Part shown: positions 1 through 11,707 of the stretch, piece after piece | Position numbering within the stretch: the first letter of the stretch is position 1 | Layout of the letters: every line of letters starts with the position of its first letter | DNA from: Miscanthus floridulus | Lineage: Eukaryota > Streptophyta > Magnoliopsida > Poales > Poaceae | Length of the DNA: 64,000 bases | Reading direction: 5' to 3' | Assembly: GCF_019320115.1 (NCBI RefSeq) | Contig: NC_089593.1 | Coordinates: 37,147,835 to 37,211,834 of the forward strand | Translations under genes and position numbers: made by a program | Notes under the pieces: generated by a model | What the model saw: the letters and a program-made list of their open reading frames with translations, nothing else | The model's database searches: none | Told to the model about the DNA's origin: nothing

Positions 1-9
1 AGAAGTTTA

Positions 10-261
10 TTACATGGCAGAGACGCTGGGAGTCATAGTAGTATTTATATCTGTGGCGATGTCGACTAATCCTGCAAAGTTGATGGGATCCGCATACTCC
101 TGCAGGCCGTAGAAGATTGCGACCACCCCTCGTTCATATGTAGCCTGTGTAGGATGTAACATATCCCAGAACATGTAGTCATCGCGATCCGAACAATAAG
201 TCGTGTTTGGCTTGCTGCACATTACCGCCGCGTTCAATTTTCCTGATCCGCAGCATGCCCT
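10..261 (-). pseudogene. GDSL lipase exon 6 (C-terminal, block V)
   Basis: Encodes ACCGSGKL, a Cys-rich stretch typical of plant GDSL lipases, then FWDMLHPTQ, which is block V with the catalytic Asp and His, and ends in TAA. The 5' border is unsettled. An AG at 263-262 gives a phase-0 join to exon 5, but the reading frame is open further upstream to about 296 and RVVERACCGSG looks like family sequence, so the true acceptor may lie between 261 and 296. Confidence 0.8.
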
Positions 262-407
262 CTCGACCACCCGAATATGATCATAGAAATGCACAGCTAA
301 TTGTGTTAAGAACAGTTCATTTGTTACTACAAAATACTAGCTAGTACTAAACAATTGATCTTGATGAATTAATCAACCTAAAGATAAGATTGTTGCACAG
401 ATTAAAC

Positions 408-677
408 GATGGCCTTGAACATACCAGCCACGAGATGATTGTCCGTCAAGTCAGTGAGAAAATTGTAGGTGCTTGCTATGGAGTATTTCATGCCGGGCAT
501 GGAGGTTGCGACGGCTGTTGCCACGTCAAGCCTTAGGAGTTTGTTGAAGTTCTGTGCCATAGAGTTAGCGGCGTCGTTGCATCCGCCGTTGGCCACGGGG
601 ACTCTCGAACCTGGAGTACAACCGATTGCTGGCACGTCTAGGATCCCCAACCTCCGTGCTCCCAACTTGTACAACGC
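408..677 (-). pseudogene. GDSL lipase exon 5
   Basis: Encodes ALYKLGARRLGILDVPAIGC followed by TPGSRVP, the conserved middle block of plant GDSL lipases. The acceptor is TGCAG before GCG at 677 and the donor is GT directly after ATC at 408. The exon is 270 nt, exactly 90 codons, and joins exon 4 in phase 0. No stop inside. Confidence 0.88.
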
Positions 678-1227
678 CTGCATTCACGAAGTATGTGCGT
701 GGCGGTTTATTTAGAAAGAATGTAGCCACCTACCATGTCATCGTTGCATTCTTTTTATGAAAACTTTTTTCATGGGGTGTTCTTCTGTTATATTTTTCCC
801 TACACATATATTGTACAACAAAATTGAGTTATACTTGGAGTTGTTCTGGATAAAGAAATTTTGTAATGATATCTATGTAAGAAATAATGTCACAGGCTAC
901 ATTATAAGTGTGCAATAGATGGATGTGGTAAACGTATCTAAACTTTGACCATCAATTACTTTGCTTTACATTGAGATTTATCATTTCAAAGTGTAATCCA
1001 CGGAGTTAGTCTCTTAATCAATCTACGGTATGTTTGGCAAAAAAAAAACATTCTACGGTCTGTCAATGTGTTCTAATAGAAAGTAATAGTAACAAATTAT
1101 TTGATAGACCTTGCCAATGTCCAAAATAATAACTCTATTGTGACATATTATATTTTTTTTGGTTGCATTCTTTTGATGTGCAATAATGAACTTGTATCAT
1201 AGATTATATGGTCCCTCACGTACGTAC
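678..1227 (-). other. GDSL lipase intron 4
   Basis: AT-rich sequence between exon 5 and exon 4, bounded by GTACGT at the donor and TGCAG at the acceptor. I see no transposon ends or other gene in it. Confidence 0.6.
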
Positions 1228-1452
1228 GTTGATATGCTCGACATAGGTTAAGACCATGCTACTCATGTAGGCTGGGGCATCTTCTTCGTCCATGCCACTT
1301 TCACTGAAGGCAGAGAAGTCATTGCCTCCGGCGCTAATAAGGAAGAACGACTTTGATATCATATAGTTGAGCTTCCGGCCACACCGCCACATTCTTGCTT
1401 TAGTTCTGGAGAACAACATGATCTGTTTTTGCAGCGTGAGTGTCCCATTTCC
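1228..1452 (-). pseudogene. GDSL lipase exon 4 (block III)
   Basis: Encodes GNGTLTLQKQI then SAGGNDFSAF, the block III Gly-Asn oxyanion motif. Bordered by TGCAG (acceptor) and GTACGTACGT (donor). 225 nt, 75 codons, phase 0 at both ends, so it would splice in frame to exon 3 (ILNTT) across the 31-kb intron. Confidence 0.9.
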
Positions 1453-1609
1453 CTGCATACACATTCGCCGGCAGCCATAGATATGAAATTAATTTATCAA
1501 ATATATGTAATGTAATTCTCCTTGTCCACTTTTACACAATATATGGTTGAATTTAATTACCAGTAATTATTAGCTAGTGTGGTGATCGATCGGGATATAT
1601 TTGTGTACT

Positions 1610-2000
1610 CACTGCCAGAAACAGTAAATATGCCGATTGTTTACTTATTTGCCAAGTGCAATTAATCGGGCACTCGGCAAAGAACTAATTTGCCGAGTGT
1701 AGGAAGTAAGACACTCAGTATACATATTACACTCGGTAAAAAATAAGATTTGCCGAGTGCAGTGTAGACTATAAGACACTCGGCAATAAATTAACACTCG
1801 GCAAAATCGTATCACGTGACCGGCATGTGCGACGGCCGTCTGACGGCATGCCGGCCATTAGCAAAAGTGCAACTTTGCCGAGTGTTTTGCCAAAGCACTC
1901 GGCAAAATAATTAGTTTGCCAAGTGTTTTTATCCAGCACTCGGCAAAATTATAAGTTTGCCGAGTGTTTTTATCCAACACTCGGTAAATCCAAAAACTTA
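1610..2000. repeat. CACTA left terminus and subterminal repeat cluster
   Basis: After the terminal inverted repeat, at least ten copies of TTTGCCGAGTGT or its complement ACACTCGGCAAA occur in both orientations. In CACTA elements such motifs bind the element's own DNA-binding protein and are needed for excision. Several copies are mutated (e.g. TTTGCCAAGTG, mostly C/G to T/A). Confidence 0.85.
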
Positions 2001-3884
2001 TTTTCCTCTCCTGCCCTCCGAACTTTTTCTACCATCCACTTACAACATGTGTTACTACATGTTAAAATTTGTTACTACATGTTAAAATTTGGTATATTTC
2101 TGAATCCGTTTGATATATTTAATTAATTTATTGCGTTTAGAGGAATTTTTTTGGTATAAGTCAAATTTGAATTGCAAGTGATTCAAATAATGGAATAAAA
2201 TGAGTAAAAAAATTATATTCATGTTATTGAGTCCATTTTGAGGCCTTGCTCAGGAAATGAAAAGAATTTTTGAACATCTTGTTCACGAAACCCGGCCATG
2301 AACGTGTGGCCGAATGATATTTAAATTCTAAAAAAAGCAAACGAAGTCTGAAAATCATGAGATTTATCAAAATCTCATGATATCATACATGAAGGCTATG
2401 GTAAAAAATTGAGAAGGTTTTGGACAATTTGTCACGTACGATGTTTACAATCCGAAGTATCTCAGAAGAAGAATCGTAGCGTAGAGAATAATCCGGTAAG
2501 ATTTGGATTCAAAGTGACGGCCGAATTGGGGTTTGACTTCAGAACTTTTTGTATAGGCAATAGAGAACATAGATTGATCCATGTGTAATTTTGGTAAATT
2601 TTTGGATCCATTCAATAATTTTAATTTGTTAAGTGCAATTATAGAATTTTAATTGATATACATTGAATTTGAGCTACAACTGCATGAAATAATAAGTTTT
2701 TTTCACTCCTGACCTTGAAACTTTTTCTACTCTCCACATACAACATGTGGTACTCCATGTTAAGAATTGATATATTTCTGGATCCATTTGGTAGGTATAT
2801 ACAACATGTTAAGATGTGGTATTGCATGAAATAAGAAGTTTTTTTTCACTCCTGACCTTGAAACTTTTTCTACTCTCCACATACAACATGTGGTACTCCA
2901 TGTTAAGAATTGATATATTTCTGGATCCATTTGGTAGGTACATACAACATGTTAAGATGTGGTATTGCATGAAACAATAAGTTTGCCGAGTGCCCGATAT
3001 ATGGGCCTAGCTAGGTGCTTCTTGTTTTTTAAGGTTATTTGTTAACTAGTCCTGATTAGCATTGGAAGTTTGTGAGTGCAGTTTCCAATATGTCCTCGTA
3101 GATATCAAACTTACACAATCACATGTCCAGGTGTGCGACTCGAAGAGAACTTTCTCAGATCAATGACCTACTCATGGTGCTAAGTAAGTGAAGCTAGTAA
3201 CATATAATTTTCTAATCACATAGCACATTCTAATTTCACCGCCTTTCACACTTTATAGTGTCACGCTGAGTCAAGAAAAATATAGACGGCACAGGAAGAA
3301 CCATTTCTAGGCTCATTATATGGAAACACATACCCCTAGAATAGTTAATAGCCAACAACAAATGCGGGTTCTACGTGATGTGGGCAATGCATTAGTACCT
3401 CAACGAGAGCACAATGGAAGGAAATAAAATGGTGTGTATGTTTCTCATTTTATATATATCGGTTAATTCAATAAAATACACTTCTATTTTGTCTAACACT
3501 TGTGCATGTTGATGTCATCTTGCTTCAACGATAGCGTGAGAAACTTAAAACCTCACAAGCTATTAGACTTCGAGATCAAAGAACTACAACACAAGCTAGC
3601 ATCCTTCGCCATGGACGATGTCTTGAGTAAAAGAGTATCTTTCAGCATTGATCAAGCTAAGGATAAGAGTAGTATGATCCAGAGATGATGAAACTTCTAT
3701 CGTAGTATATACATTTTTACTATAACGGCATATACATTATTGTAACATTTGTAATATAAATCTTGATGGATTTGTGATGTATGTGATGCTTTAAATATCC
3801 AGTCCAATAACCATAGGAAATAAAAAAATATATTACACAAAAATAATAAAATAAAATAATGAATAGGCATATGGAAAAATCAAA
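2001..3884. other. CACTA 5' non-coding region
   Basis: AT-rich sequence with no recognisable gene. A 62-codon plus-strand frame at 3500-3688 matches nothing I know and has no supporting context. Contains the 142-bp tandem duplication listed separately and an isolated TTTGCCGAGTG motif near 2983. Confidence 0.5.
2682..2966. repeat. Direct tandem duplication of about 142 bp in the CACTA 5' region
   Basis: The segment beginning GCATGAAATAATAAGTTT at 2682 recurs at 2824 and its first bases again at 2967, so two nearly identical units of 142-143 bp lie head to tail. Differences are a few substitutions and one T-run length change. Confidence 0.85.
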
Positions 3885-4060
3885 TCAGTTTGTCGAGTGC
3901 CCGATATATGGCACTCGGCAAATCTCAATTTTGCCGAGTGTCAAACTTGGGACACTTGGCAAACTCCTTCACGGCCCCACCGAGCACTTTAGTTATTGAA
4001 AATGAAAAAACAAACAAACGGGGGTTTGTCGAGTGCTAGATCATGGGCACTCGACAAACC
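3885..4060. repeat. Second left subterminal repeat cluster of the CACTA element
   Basis: Further TTTGCCGAGTG-type motifs (TTTGTCGAGTGC, CACTCGGCAAAT, TTGCCGAGTGTC, CACTCGACAAAC) in alternating orientation, directly before the GC-rich block. Same role as the first cluster is inferred. Confidence 0.7.
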
Positions 4061-4660
4061 TCCCTTGTAACCACCCCAATCCCCACCCGGTCGCGCACAC
4101 ACGCACAGTCAAACACACAGCTGCGCATGCGCCCGCCCACACCGTCGGCCGGCCCCGCCGCCCGCCCACACCAGCCCCCAGCGCCGTTGGTCTCATGCGC
4201 CGCCTCCCGCCCACACCCGCCGACGCCGTCGGTCCCAAGCCCGCCCACAGTAGCCCTCGGCGCCGCCCGCCCACAGCAGTCACCTTCGGCCCTGCGCGCG
4301 CCCGGCGGCCGGCACCCCTGTTGGCCGGCGCCCGGTGCCCTCTCCTGGCCTCGCGTGTCCACGCCGGCCTGCCGCGCGCCATCCCCGCGATCCTGCAGGC
4401 CTCCCACGCTGCCGCGGAAGCTTGACGCCTCCCACGCCCCGGAAGCCCGACGCCGCGACCGCTGTCGTCCGCTCTAGCCCTATGCGCGCCCGGCGGATGG
4501 TAGCCCCCGTTGGCCGACGCCCGGTGCCCTCTCCCGGCCTCGGGCATCCATGCCGGCCTCCCGCGCACCATCCCCGCAACCCTGCTGGCCTCCCGTGCCG
4601 CCACTGAAGCTCGACGCCGCCACCGCCTAGGTTCGCCACCTCCACTGGTCGGTGCCACTG
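4060..4660. promoter_or_regulatory. GC-rich block of the CACTA element, probable promoter/untranslated first exon
   Basis: Very GC-rich and CpG-rich, in sharp contrast to the AT-rich flanks. It contains two diverged copies of a roughly 180-bp segment (GGCCGGCACCCC...TCCTGCAGG near 4308-4400 and a related stretch near 4480-4585). Long open frames occur on both strands only because of base composition. CACTA elements often have a GC-rich untranslated leader next to the subterminal repeats; that assignment is inferred from position. Confidence 0.45.
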
Positions 4661-6245
4661 GTGCCAAACTTGCTTTCTGACAGGAGAGCCTTTGCAAAAC
4701 TGAATGGGATTTGTTTTAGTTCATTGAACTACCATTTTCTTAATTTTCATGTCCTTTGTTCAGTAATGATGGAAAGCTAAATCTATAGTCAGAGAACCAC
4801 CATTTTCTTAATTTTCAGCACCTTGATGATGATTTGTTGAGGACAGTATTGCTTCTTGGGATCTAGGATGGGGATGTTCTTTGGTGGTTGTTAGTCTACA
4901 TACTTTTTTCTTATTCAGCATAAGTATTGGTGATGCAAATCTGCAGGAGTTTCGTAACTAACCCACCACCTAACCAAGTGGCCAAGTGCTGCAGTGTGGG
5001 GCGTCGCACAGAACAGATTTGTCAATTTTGTGTTTGCTTGTACTAGCTTCTGCAGGCCACAGAGTTACAAATTTATAGGAAAATGTCACTGTTTGATAAA
5101 GTTGAGTCGCAGTGGTATAGAAGAGTGTCAAGAATATTTTCTTTTCTAGTAAGGTTGGGGGGTCAATATCATTGGGAAAGTGACTGATACTGGTGGGTCA
5201 TTGCTGTAGAGATTTGAAAGGACAAGTCTGAGACCACTAACCCAGTGCTATGAGAGTAAAAATACAACTGACATACTCCTCCCCTCCTCCCTTCGTTCCC
5301 CTTCAGGGAAGGTCTTGAATTTTAGAATGAAACATGCATGCAGCATCAGCCTCCCTGTAGCTCAGCAATTTCTATGCCATTGGAGTATTTCTTTTTTGCT
5401 AGTCCTGATTCTTTGTGTGGTGCCCAGCTATGTTTAAACAAATTATGAAAATTCATTGCTTTGTAGAAAGGTGCATATGCATAAAATTGTCTGCACATTT
5501 GAACTTTTTAATATCCATGTATTTCACATAGTCTCTCATGGAGGGAAAAAAAACCCACAAATGTTGAACTTTGCATCTTGGGATGAAAAACTGAGCTTTT
5601 CAATTGATAATTGCACAATTGCACGTGTCACCATCTAAAATTGCTCTGCCACGCAACACCCTACTTAAATGCATGTGCCTTGTTTTTTCCGTCCAATAGC
5701 TAAAATTTACAATTGACACTATTATGTTCGTTTGTTGCAGGAGAGGCTATTGCAAGGATCATTCCCCACCGTCCTCGACTCGTCACTTTGCAGGACAGCA
5801 AGGTGAGGCATCCTACACCCCTCTTTCCATATCATGTTCGTATATCACGTAACCTAGCTAGGCATCTCCCGTTCGAAAGAGATACAGTTGGACATATGCA
5901 GATCTTTGCATATCTATAACCGTATCTGTTTCGAATTGTCCACGTTTTTTGGACAGCCGGAGGATGTATAGATGGAGTTAGTTTCCCTGCTCTACTCGGA
6001 TCCAAGCTAGAGTTTCAGCAGCATCTCCCTGTTGTTCTCCGGATATACAATCTCCCTGCCAGGACGTGTATTTGGAGAACAGCGGGGAGGTGCTGCCGAA
6101 ATTATGTCTCAGATAGGAGCAGAGCATGGAAACTAACCCCATCTACACATCCTCGGGTGGGATTAGGATCTATCTTCACCGATTAGACATTATAGGAACC
6201 TGTAGATGTAATTGATTTTTATATTACTTGGTGATATGTTAGAGG
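4661..6245 (+). other. CACTA leader/intron region upstream of the transposase gene
   Basis: No protein-coding similarity recognised. A splice-like segment at about 5740-5802 (TTGCAG before GAGAGG, AAG before GTGAGG) may be a small untranslated exon of the transposase transcript. Short direct and inverted repeats flank 5990-6150 (an inverted pair around AGTTTCCCTGCTC and GAGCAGAGCATGGAAACT). No mobile-element ends seen. Confidence 0.4.
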
Positions 6246-7338
6246 ATGGATGACCATGAGTGGATGTACATGGGCCGCTCTAGTCAGGGTTCGATGACCG
6301 ATGAATGGATTGTGAAGGCCGATGCTTTCTTGGAACTAGCATTTGCAAGGGTTAAAGGAGCGCCTGACACTTGGTGTCCCTGCAACATTTGTGCAAACAC
6401 ACATCGATAAACAAAGGTGGTCATGGGTAAACATCTTTGCAAGAATGGATTTACGACAGACTATACCCGGTGGATCTACCATGGTGAATCCGATCATGTG
6501 AGAGACGAGGTCATGAGACAACGCATCGAGGATTATGATGCTGATACCGGGGTAGGAGACATGTTAAATGACTATCATGAAGCTCACTTCGATGAAGGAC
6601 ATGGGGAGGAGGAACCAGAGCTAACCACAAAGGCGTATTATGATATGTTGTCTGTGGCACAGCAACCCCTTCACGGGCATGCCAAGGTTTCTCAATTGGA
6701 TGCCATTGCACGCCTAATGGCCATAAAGTTCCAATTTAGCTTGAGTCGAGAAGCCTTCGATGTTATGCTGATAGTTGTTGGTAGTCTGCTCCTGGATGGT
6801 CACATCCTGCCAAAGAGCATGTATGAGGCATAGAAACTCCATCGTGCACTTAAGATGCCATATGAGCAGATGCATGCTTGTCCGAAGGGATGCATCTTAT
6901 TTAGGAAAGAACATGCGGAAGCAAAGTACTGTGTGAAGTGTAAATCATCTAGGTTCCTGGAGGTAGACTCTGGTGATGGTCAGAAGAGGTAGCTCGCCAT
7001 CCCCGTGAAGATCCTACAGTACCTTTCATTCATACCGAGGATCCAACGACTTTATATGACTGAGGAATCCCCGTGAAGATGGGCTCGAACGGAGTTTTGA
7101 GATAGACTTAACCGAAGCTCAGGGAATGGAAGTAGACGATGAAAGTGGTGCCGACGAGGACACCGGTGGCGAGGTTCAGAATGTGAAGGACTTAGAATTA
7201 CTTCAGCGATTACATCTAAGCAACGACGGTGATGATGACATTCCTCCTTCGGAGCATGGGGATGATTATATCGACATGTGTGATAGTGATGATGAGACCT
7301 ATGATCCAGCTAATCCCAATGATGATTATTATTTCTAA
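6246..7338 (+). pseudogene. TNP2-like CACTA transposase, internally deleted and with in-frame stops
   Basis: Starts MDDHEWMYMGR at 6246 and includes WCPCNIC, GFTTDYTRWIYHGE and CPKGCILFRKEH, matching the transposase-associated N-terminal domain and the start of the Transposase_21 region of plant CACTA transposases. The frame is kept from 6246 to about 7065, broken by stops at 6408, 6831 and 6990. Each falls where the family has Gln (CAA/CAG to TAA/TAG). It then jumps, in another frame, to the acidic C-terminus ending DDETYDPANPNDDYYF at 7338. Most of the catalytic domain, including the expected DDE residues, is missing. The intact gene would have supplied cut-and-paste activity; this copy cannot. 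Confidence 0.85.
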
Positions 7339-7485
7339 TACATGTATGATCCTTTCTAATTGATTTATTATTTGTCATACCATGTTATTTTCTAAGTATG
7401 TTTTGTTTATTTTGCATCTATTTTGATGTATTATCTGTGCTAATTGGTTTACTCTTTTTAATTGAAGGTGATTGAACAATGGTGG

Positions 7486-9422
7486 TGAAAGCTCTAGTTT
7501 AGTTTTGGTTAATTGATGAAACCCTAAGTGCTAACCTAGTTTATCAAAGTGATTATGAGATAGGTAGCACTACTCCAAGTAATGAAGCAATGGTAAAGAT
7601 CATGGTGATGGCATAGTGATGATCAAATGCTTGAACTTGGAAAAGAAGAAAGAGAAAAACAAAAGGCTCAATGCAAAGGTATAAATAGTAGGAGTCATTT
7701 TATTTTAGTGATCGAGACACTTAGTGAGTGTGATCACATTTAGGATCGATAGCCGTACTATTAAGAGGGGTGAAACTTGCATTGAAATGCGGTTATCAAA
7801 GTGCCACTAGATGCTCTAACTCATTGCATATGCATATAGGATCTAGTGGAGTGCTAACACCCTTGAAAATGTTTGTGAAAATATGCTAACACACATGTGC
7901 ACAAGGTGATACACTTGGTGGTTGGCACATTTGAGCAAGGGTAAGAAACTTCACCGGCGGAGTGTCCGCCCGTAGAATGCGGACAGTCCGATGGCACCAC
8001 CAGCGCCCTATATAGAAAAGACAGAGGTCACTGTAAGTGACCGGACACTGGTCTCAGTTGGACCGGCGCGTCTGGTCAGTAGCAGCAGAGAACGCGCTGT
8101 TTCGGTCACATGACCGGACACTGGTGCGAAAACTAACCGGACACTCAGGGCCTGAGTCCGGTCATTCTGACGTATGATGACGTTGTGTGACCGAACGTTG
8201 GGTGTGTCCGGTCGAGCATGACCGGACGCGTCAGGTCATGATTTTGCGCGAATGGAACCTTACTGGAAACGACCGGACGCTGAGGTCCAGTGTTCGGTCA
8301 CTTTGCAGCAGCGTGTTCGGCTCTCACTTGACCGTTGAGATCGGGCGATCAACATTTGAAGAGAGGGGACACATGGCATGCATCACGTGACCAGACGCTG
8401 AGGTCTAGCGTCCGGTTAATTTGACCAGAGCATCCGGTAACCCCGTGTTGTGCCCAATGAAGGTGTACAATGGCTCTATTTCGTGGGGGCTTCTATTTAA
8501 GCCCCATAGCCGGCTCAAGCTCACTCTCTTGGCCATTTGCATTGACATAGCAACCTTGTGAGCTTAGCCAAAGCCCTCCCAGTCATCTCCATCAATGTTT
8601 CATGATCATTGCGAGAATGGGAGAGAATCTAAGTGCATTGCTTGAGTGATTGCATCTAGAGGCACTTGGTGTTCGTGTTTTGCTACGGGATTCACTTATT
8701 GCTCTTGGTGGTTGCCACCACCTAGACGGCTTGATGCAGCGGAGGAGGATTGGCACGAGTTGGTGATTGTTTGTGGCCATCTTCGGCGATTGTGAGGGGA
8801 TTCGTACCTTCCCCGGTGGAGTGCCAAAAGGTAACTCTAGTGGATTGCTCATGTCATTGAGTTACCTCACTTGTAGGTAGGTTCTTGCGGTGTCCAAATT
8901 GTGTGGACGAGGTTTGTGCAACACCTCTTAGCTGCCAAACCACCAAGTGTTGGTCGACACAACGCGGACATAACGCGTTGGCAAGCACGTGAACCTCGGG
9001 AGAAAATTGGTTTTCTCTTGCCATTTGGTATTCTCCCGGTGATTGATTTAATATTCACCTTGTGATTGGTTCACTCCTCTACATGGCGGTATAATCACCC
9101 TACTCACTCATTTATATTCTTGCAAACTAGTTGTGGCAAGCTCTTTAGTGTAAATAAAATTGAGAGCTTGCTTTGTTATTTTAAGTTCATCTAGTGGAGC
9201 TCTTTAGAGTAGCAAGATTGAGAGCTCTTAGTGAGTAGTGACATTGCAAGTTGTGTGCCTAGTAATCATTGCAACTAGAATTGTTGGATAGATGGCTTGC
9301 AACCCTTATAGAGCTAGAGCAAGTTTGCATTTCGCTATTTGTCATACTAATCAAAGTGCTCTAGTTGATTTATAGATTTTTAAATAGGCTATTCACCCCC
9401 CTAGCCATATTTGGACCTTTCA
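7486..9422 (+). repeat. Copia LTR A (5' LTR of the complex)
   Basis: 1,937 bp from TGAAAGCTCTAG to GGACCTTTCA. Contains a cluster of CCGGACGCTGAGGTCC-type palindromic motifs (about 7970-8440), then CTATTTAAG as a TATA box at 8493-8501 held within an inverted repeat, then a tract before the primer-binding site at 9425-9436. The upstream flank GGTGG is the target duplication. Confidence 0.9.
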
Positions 9423-11707
9423 AGTGGTATCAGAGCCATGGTCACCATTTGATTGAAGGCTTAACAACCTCGGTGTCAAATTATGGCTCAAGTTGAGAAA
9501 GACTTTGTATGGATTAAAACAAGCACCTAGAGCATGGTATGAGAGATTGAGGGATTTCCTACTCTCTAAGGGATTCAAGATGGGAAAGGTTGACACCACT
9601 CTCTTCACCAAAAAGCTTGGAAATGACTTGTTTGTAATGCAAATCTATGTTGATGATATCATATTTGGGTCAACAAATTAATATTTTTGTGAGGAGTTTG
9701 GCAAGATGATGGCAAGTGAGTTTGAGATGTCCATGATTGGAGAGCTTAGCTACTTCCTTGGTCTTCAAATAAAGCAAAAGAAGAATGGCATATTTGTGAG
9801 TCAAGACAAGTATATCAAGGACATGCTCAAGAAGTTTGGAATGGATGATAGTAAAGCTATCAGTACACCAATGGGGACAAGTGGAAGCTTGGATAGTGAT
9901 GCTAGTGGCAACATGGTGGATCAAAAGATGTATCGGTCTATGATTGAAAGCCTACTCTATGTGACCGCATCAAGGCCGGATGTGTTGTTTATTGTATGCA
10001 TGTGTGCTAGATTCCAAGCCTCACCAAGAGAAAGTCATTCGAAAGCAACAAAGAGAATATTGAGGTACTTGAAGCATACATAAAATATTGGATTGTGGTA
10101 TCCCAAAGGAGCAAGGTTTGAGTTGATTGGATATTCGGACTCCGATTATGCGGGATGCAAAGTTGAGAGAAAGAGCACATCGGGCACATGTCAACTATTG
10201 GGAAGATCACTTGTGTCTTGGTCATCAAAGAAGCAAAATAGTGTAGCACTTTCAACCGCTGAAGCGGAGTACATTTCGGCCGGTAGTTGTTGTGCTCAAT
10301 TACTTTGGATGAAGGCTACTTTGAGTGACTTTGGAATCAAATCCAAGCAAGTGTCATTGCTATGTGACAATGAGAGTACCATAAAGCTCACCAACAACCC
10401 GGTTCAACATTCAAGAACACAGCATATTGATGTCCGCCATCATTTTATAAGAGATCACCAACAAAAAGGGGACATTTGCACTGAGAGTGTGGGCACCGAA
10501 GATCAACTTGCCGATATCTTCATCAAGCCACTTGATGAAAAGAGGTTTTGCAAGCTAAGGAATGAATTGAGCATACTTGACTTCTCCAATATGTGTTGAT
10601 GCACCCCCCATTATATGACATGCCTCTCCTTCGAGCAAAGCAAGGTAAAGTTGATTGACATGTCATCCATCCATTGCTAAGGACTTGTTTAGTGCATCTA
10701 GTCATTCCTATCATGTCCTAGGCTCATTCATTAAAATCAAATGAATTTGATGCTTGTATGGTACCACTATTGCTTGTATGTTTGAAATGATCTAGTGGTA
10801 GCATATGACATGTTTGTGGGCTTGTAAACCTAGTGTTTGATCTAGAAAATAAGCTACAAGTGTTTAACTCAACATAGTAAAATATAACCCTTATTTGGAG
10901 GTGTGAAGAAGCTTGTCCTTGGATCAAACCGAGTTAAATATCTTTTGCAAGTAATCTAGATTGAACCAAATTGGGAAAATGATCCTAATTTCACATCAAC
11001 CTATCTATAATTTGAGCTCACCTTCTGTGCTAATTGTTGACAAAGGGGAAGAGAAATTCACAAAGATAGGAAGATAGGAGGAGCAAACAAATGAAAACAA
11101 CTGAAATGACATTGTAAGGGGATCAATAAAAAATGCACACAAGTAGGGAGAGCAAGCTCATAAACTTGTATGTTGTATGTGAATGTGCATTTCATATATT
11201 TGCTTGCATGACACAAGTTTTAAATTTCAATATCCATGCTTATGTGGTGTATGCTAGTTATAGGCTTGAATGATGAAATGAGAAACTAGCATGCATAGGC
11301 TAAAGTAACTAGACTTATGTTCATTCTATGGAAACTAGACCCTTGCTTGTAATGTTGATCTCATGGGGTATTCTAGTTTTTATGTATGTCTAGTTACCAA
11401 TGGTGCTAAGGATGGTATATTGGTGCACTTCGATTGGTATCACGCTTCAAAGGTCCATCTCTTATACCTTAGCATCATTTGGTAGAAATTGTCTCCTATA
11501 TTTCCTATCTAAGCATATGTGCAAGCTACAATCCAAACTCTTAGCACATATGTAGGGAGGAGCAATTGCTACCATTTGGAGTTCATGAAACTTGTCCATA
11601 TTCTTTTACACACGGTAAATATGCTTGGGCAAGCAATGTGGATTCAATTAAATCTCAATTCATATCTTTGTGTAAGGGTTGTCATTAATTACCAAAAAGG
11701 GGGAGAT
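9423..11707 (+). pseudogene. Copia internal region 1: pol remnant (RT C-terminus and RNase H)
   Basis: The primer-binding site and about 75 bp of leader/gag start are followed directly, at CAAGTTG (9489-9495), by the middle of reverse transcriptase: LYGLKQAPRAWYERL, then the catalytic QIYVDDIIFGS. Compared with the other copies, 4,215 bp (gag, protease, integrase and N-terminal RT) are gone. RNase H follows, with GYSDSDYAG, STAEAEYIS and CDNEST, ending at 10599. Stops at 9679 and 10081 stand for Gln. The remaining 1.1 kb up to LTR B is non-coding and holds degraded copies of the polypurine tracts seen in copy 3. Confidence 0.88.

Noticed and set aside
3500..3688. 62-codon plus-strand frame in the CACTA 5' region as a small gene
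   Set aside because: No family match, no codon or context support, and frames of this length occur by chance.
4033..4697. Long overlapping open frames on both strands in the GC-rich CACTA block
   Set aside because: Five frames are open at once and all are Pro/Arg/Ala/Gly-rich, as expected from GC composition; none shows a known domain.
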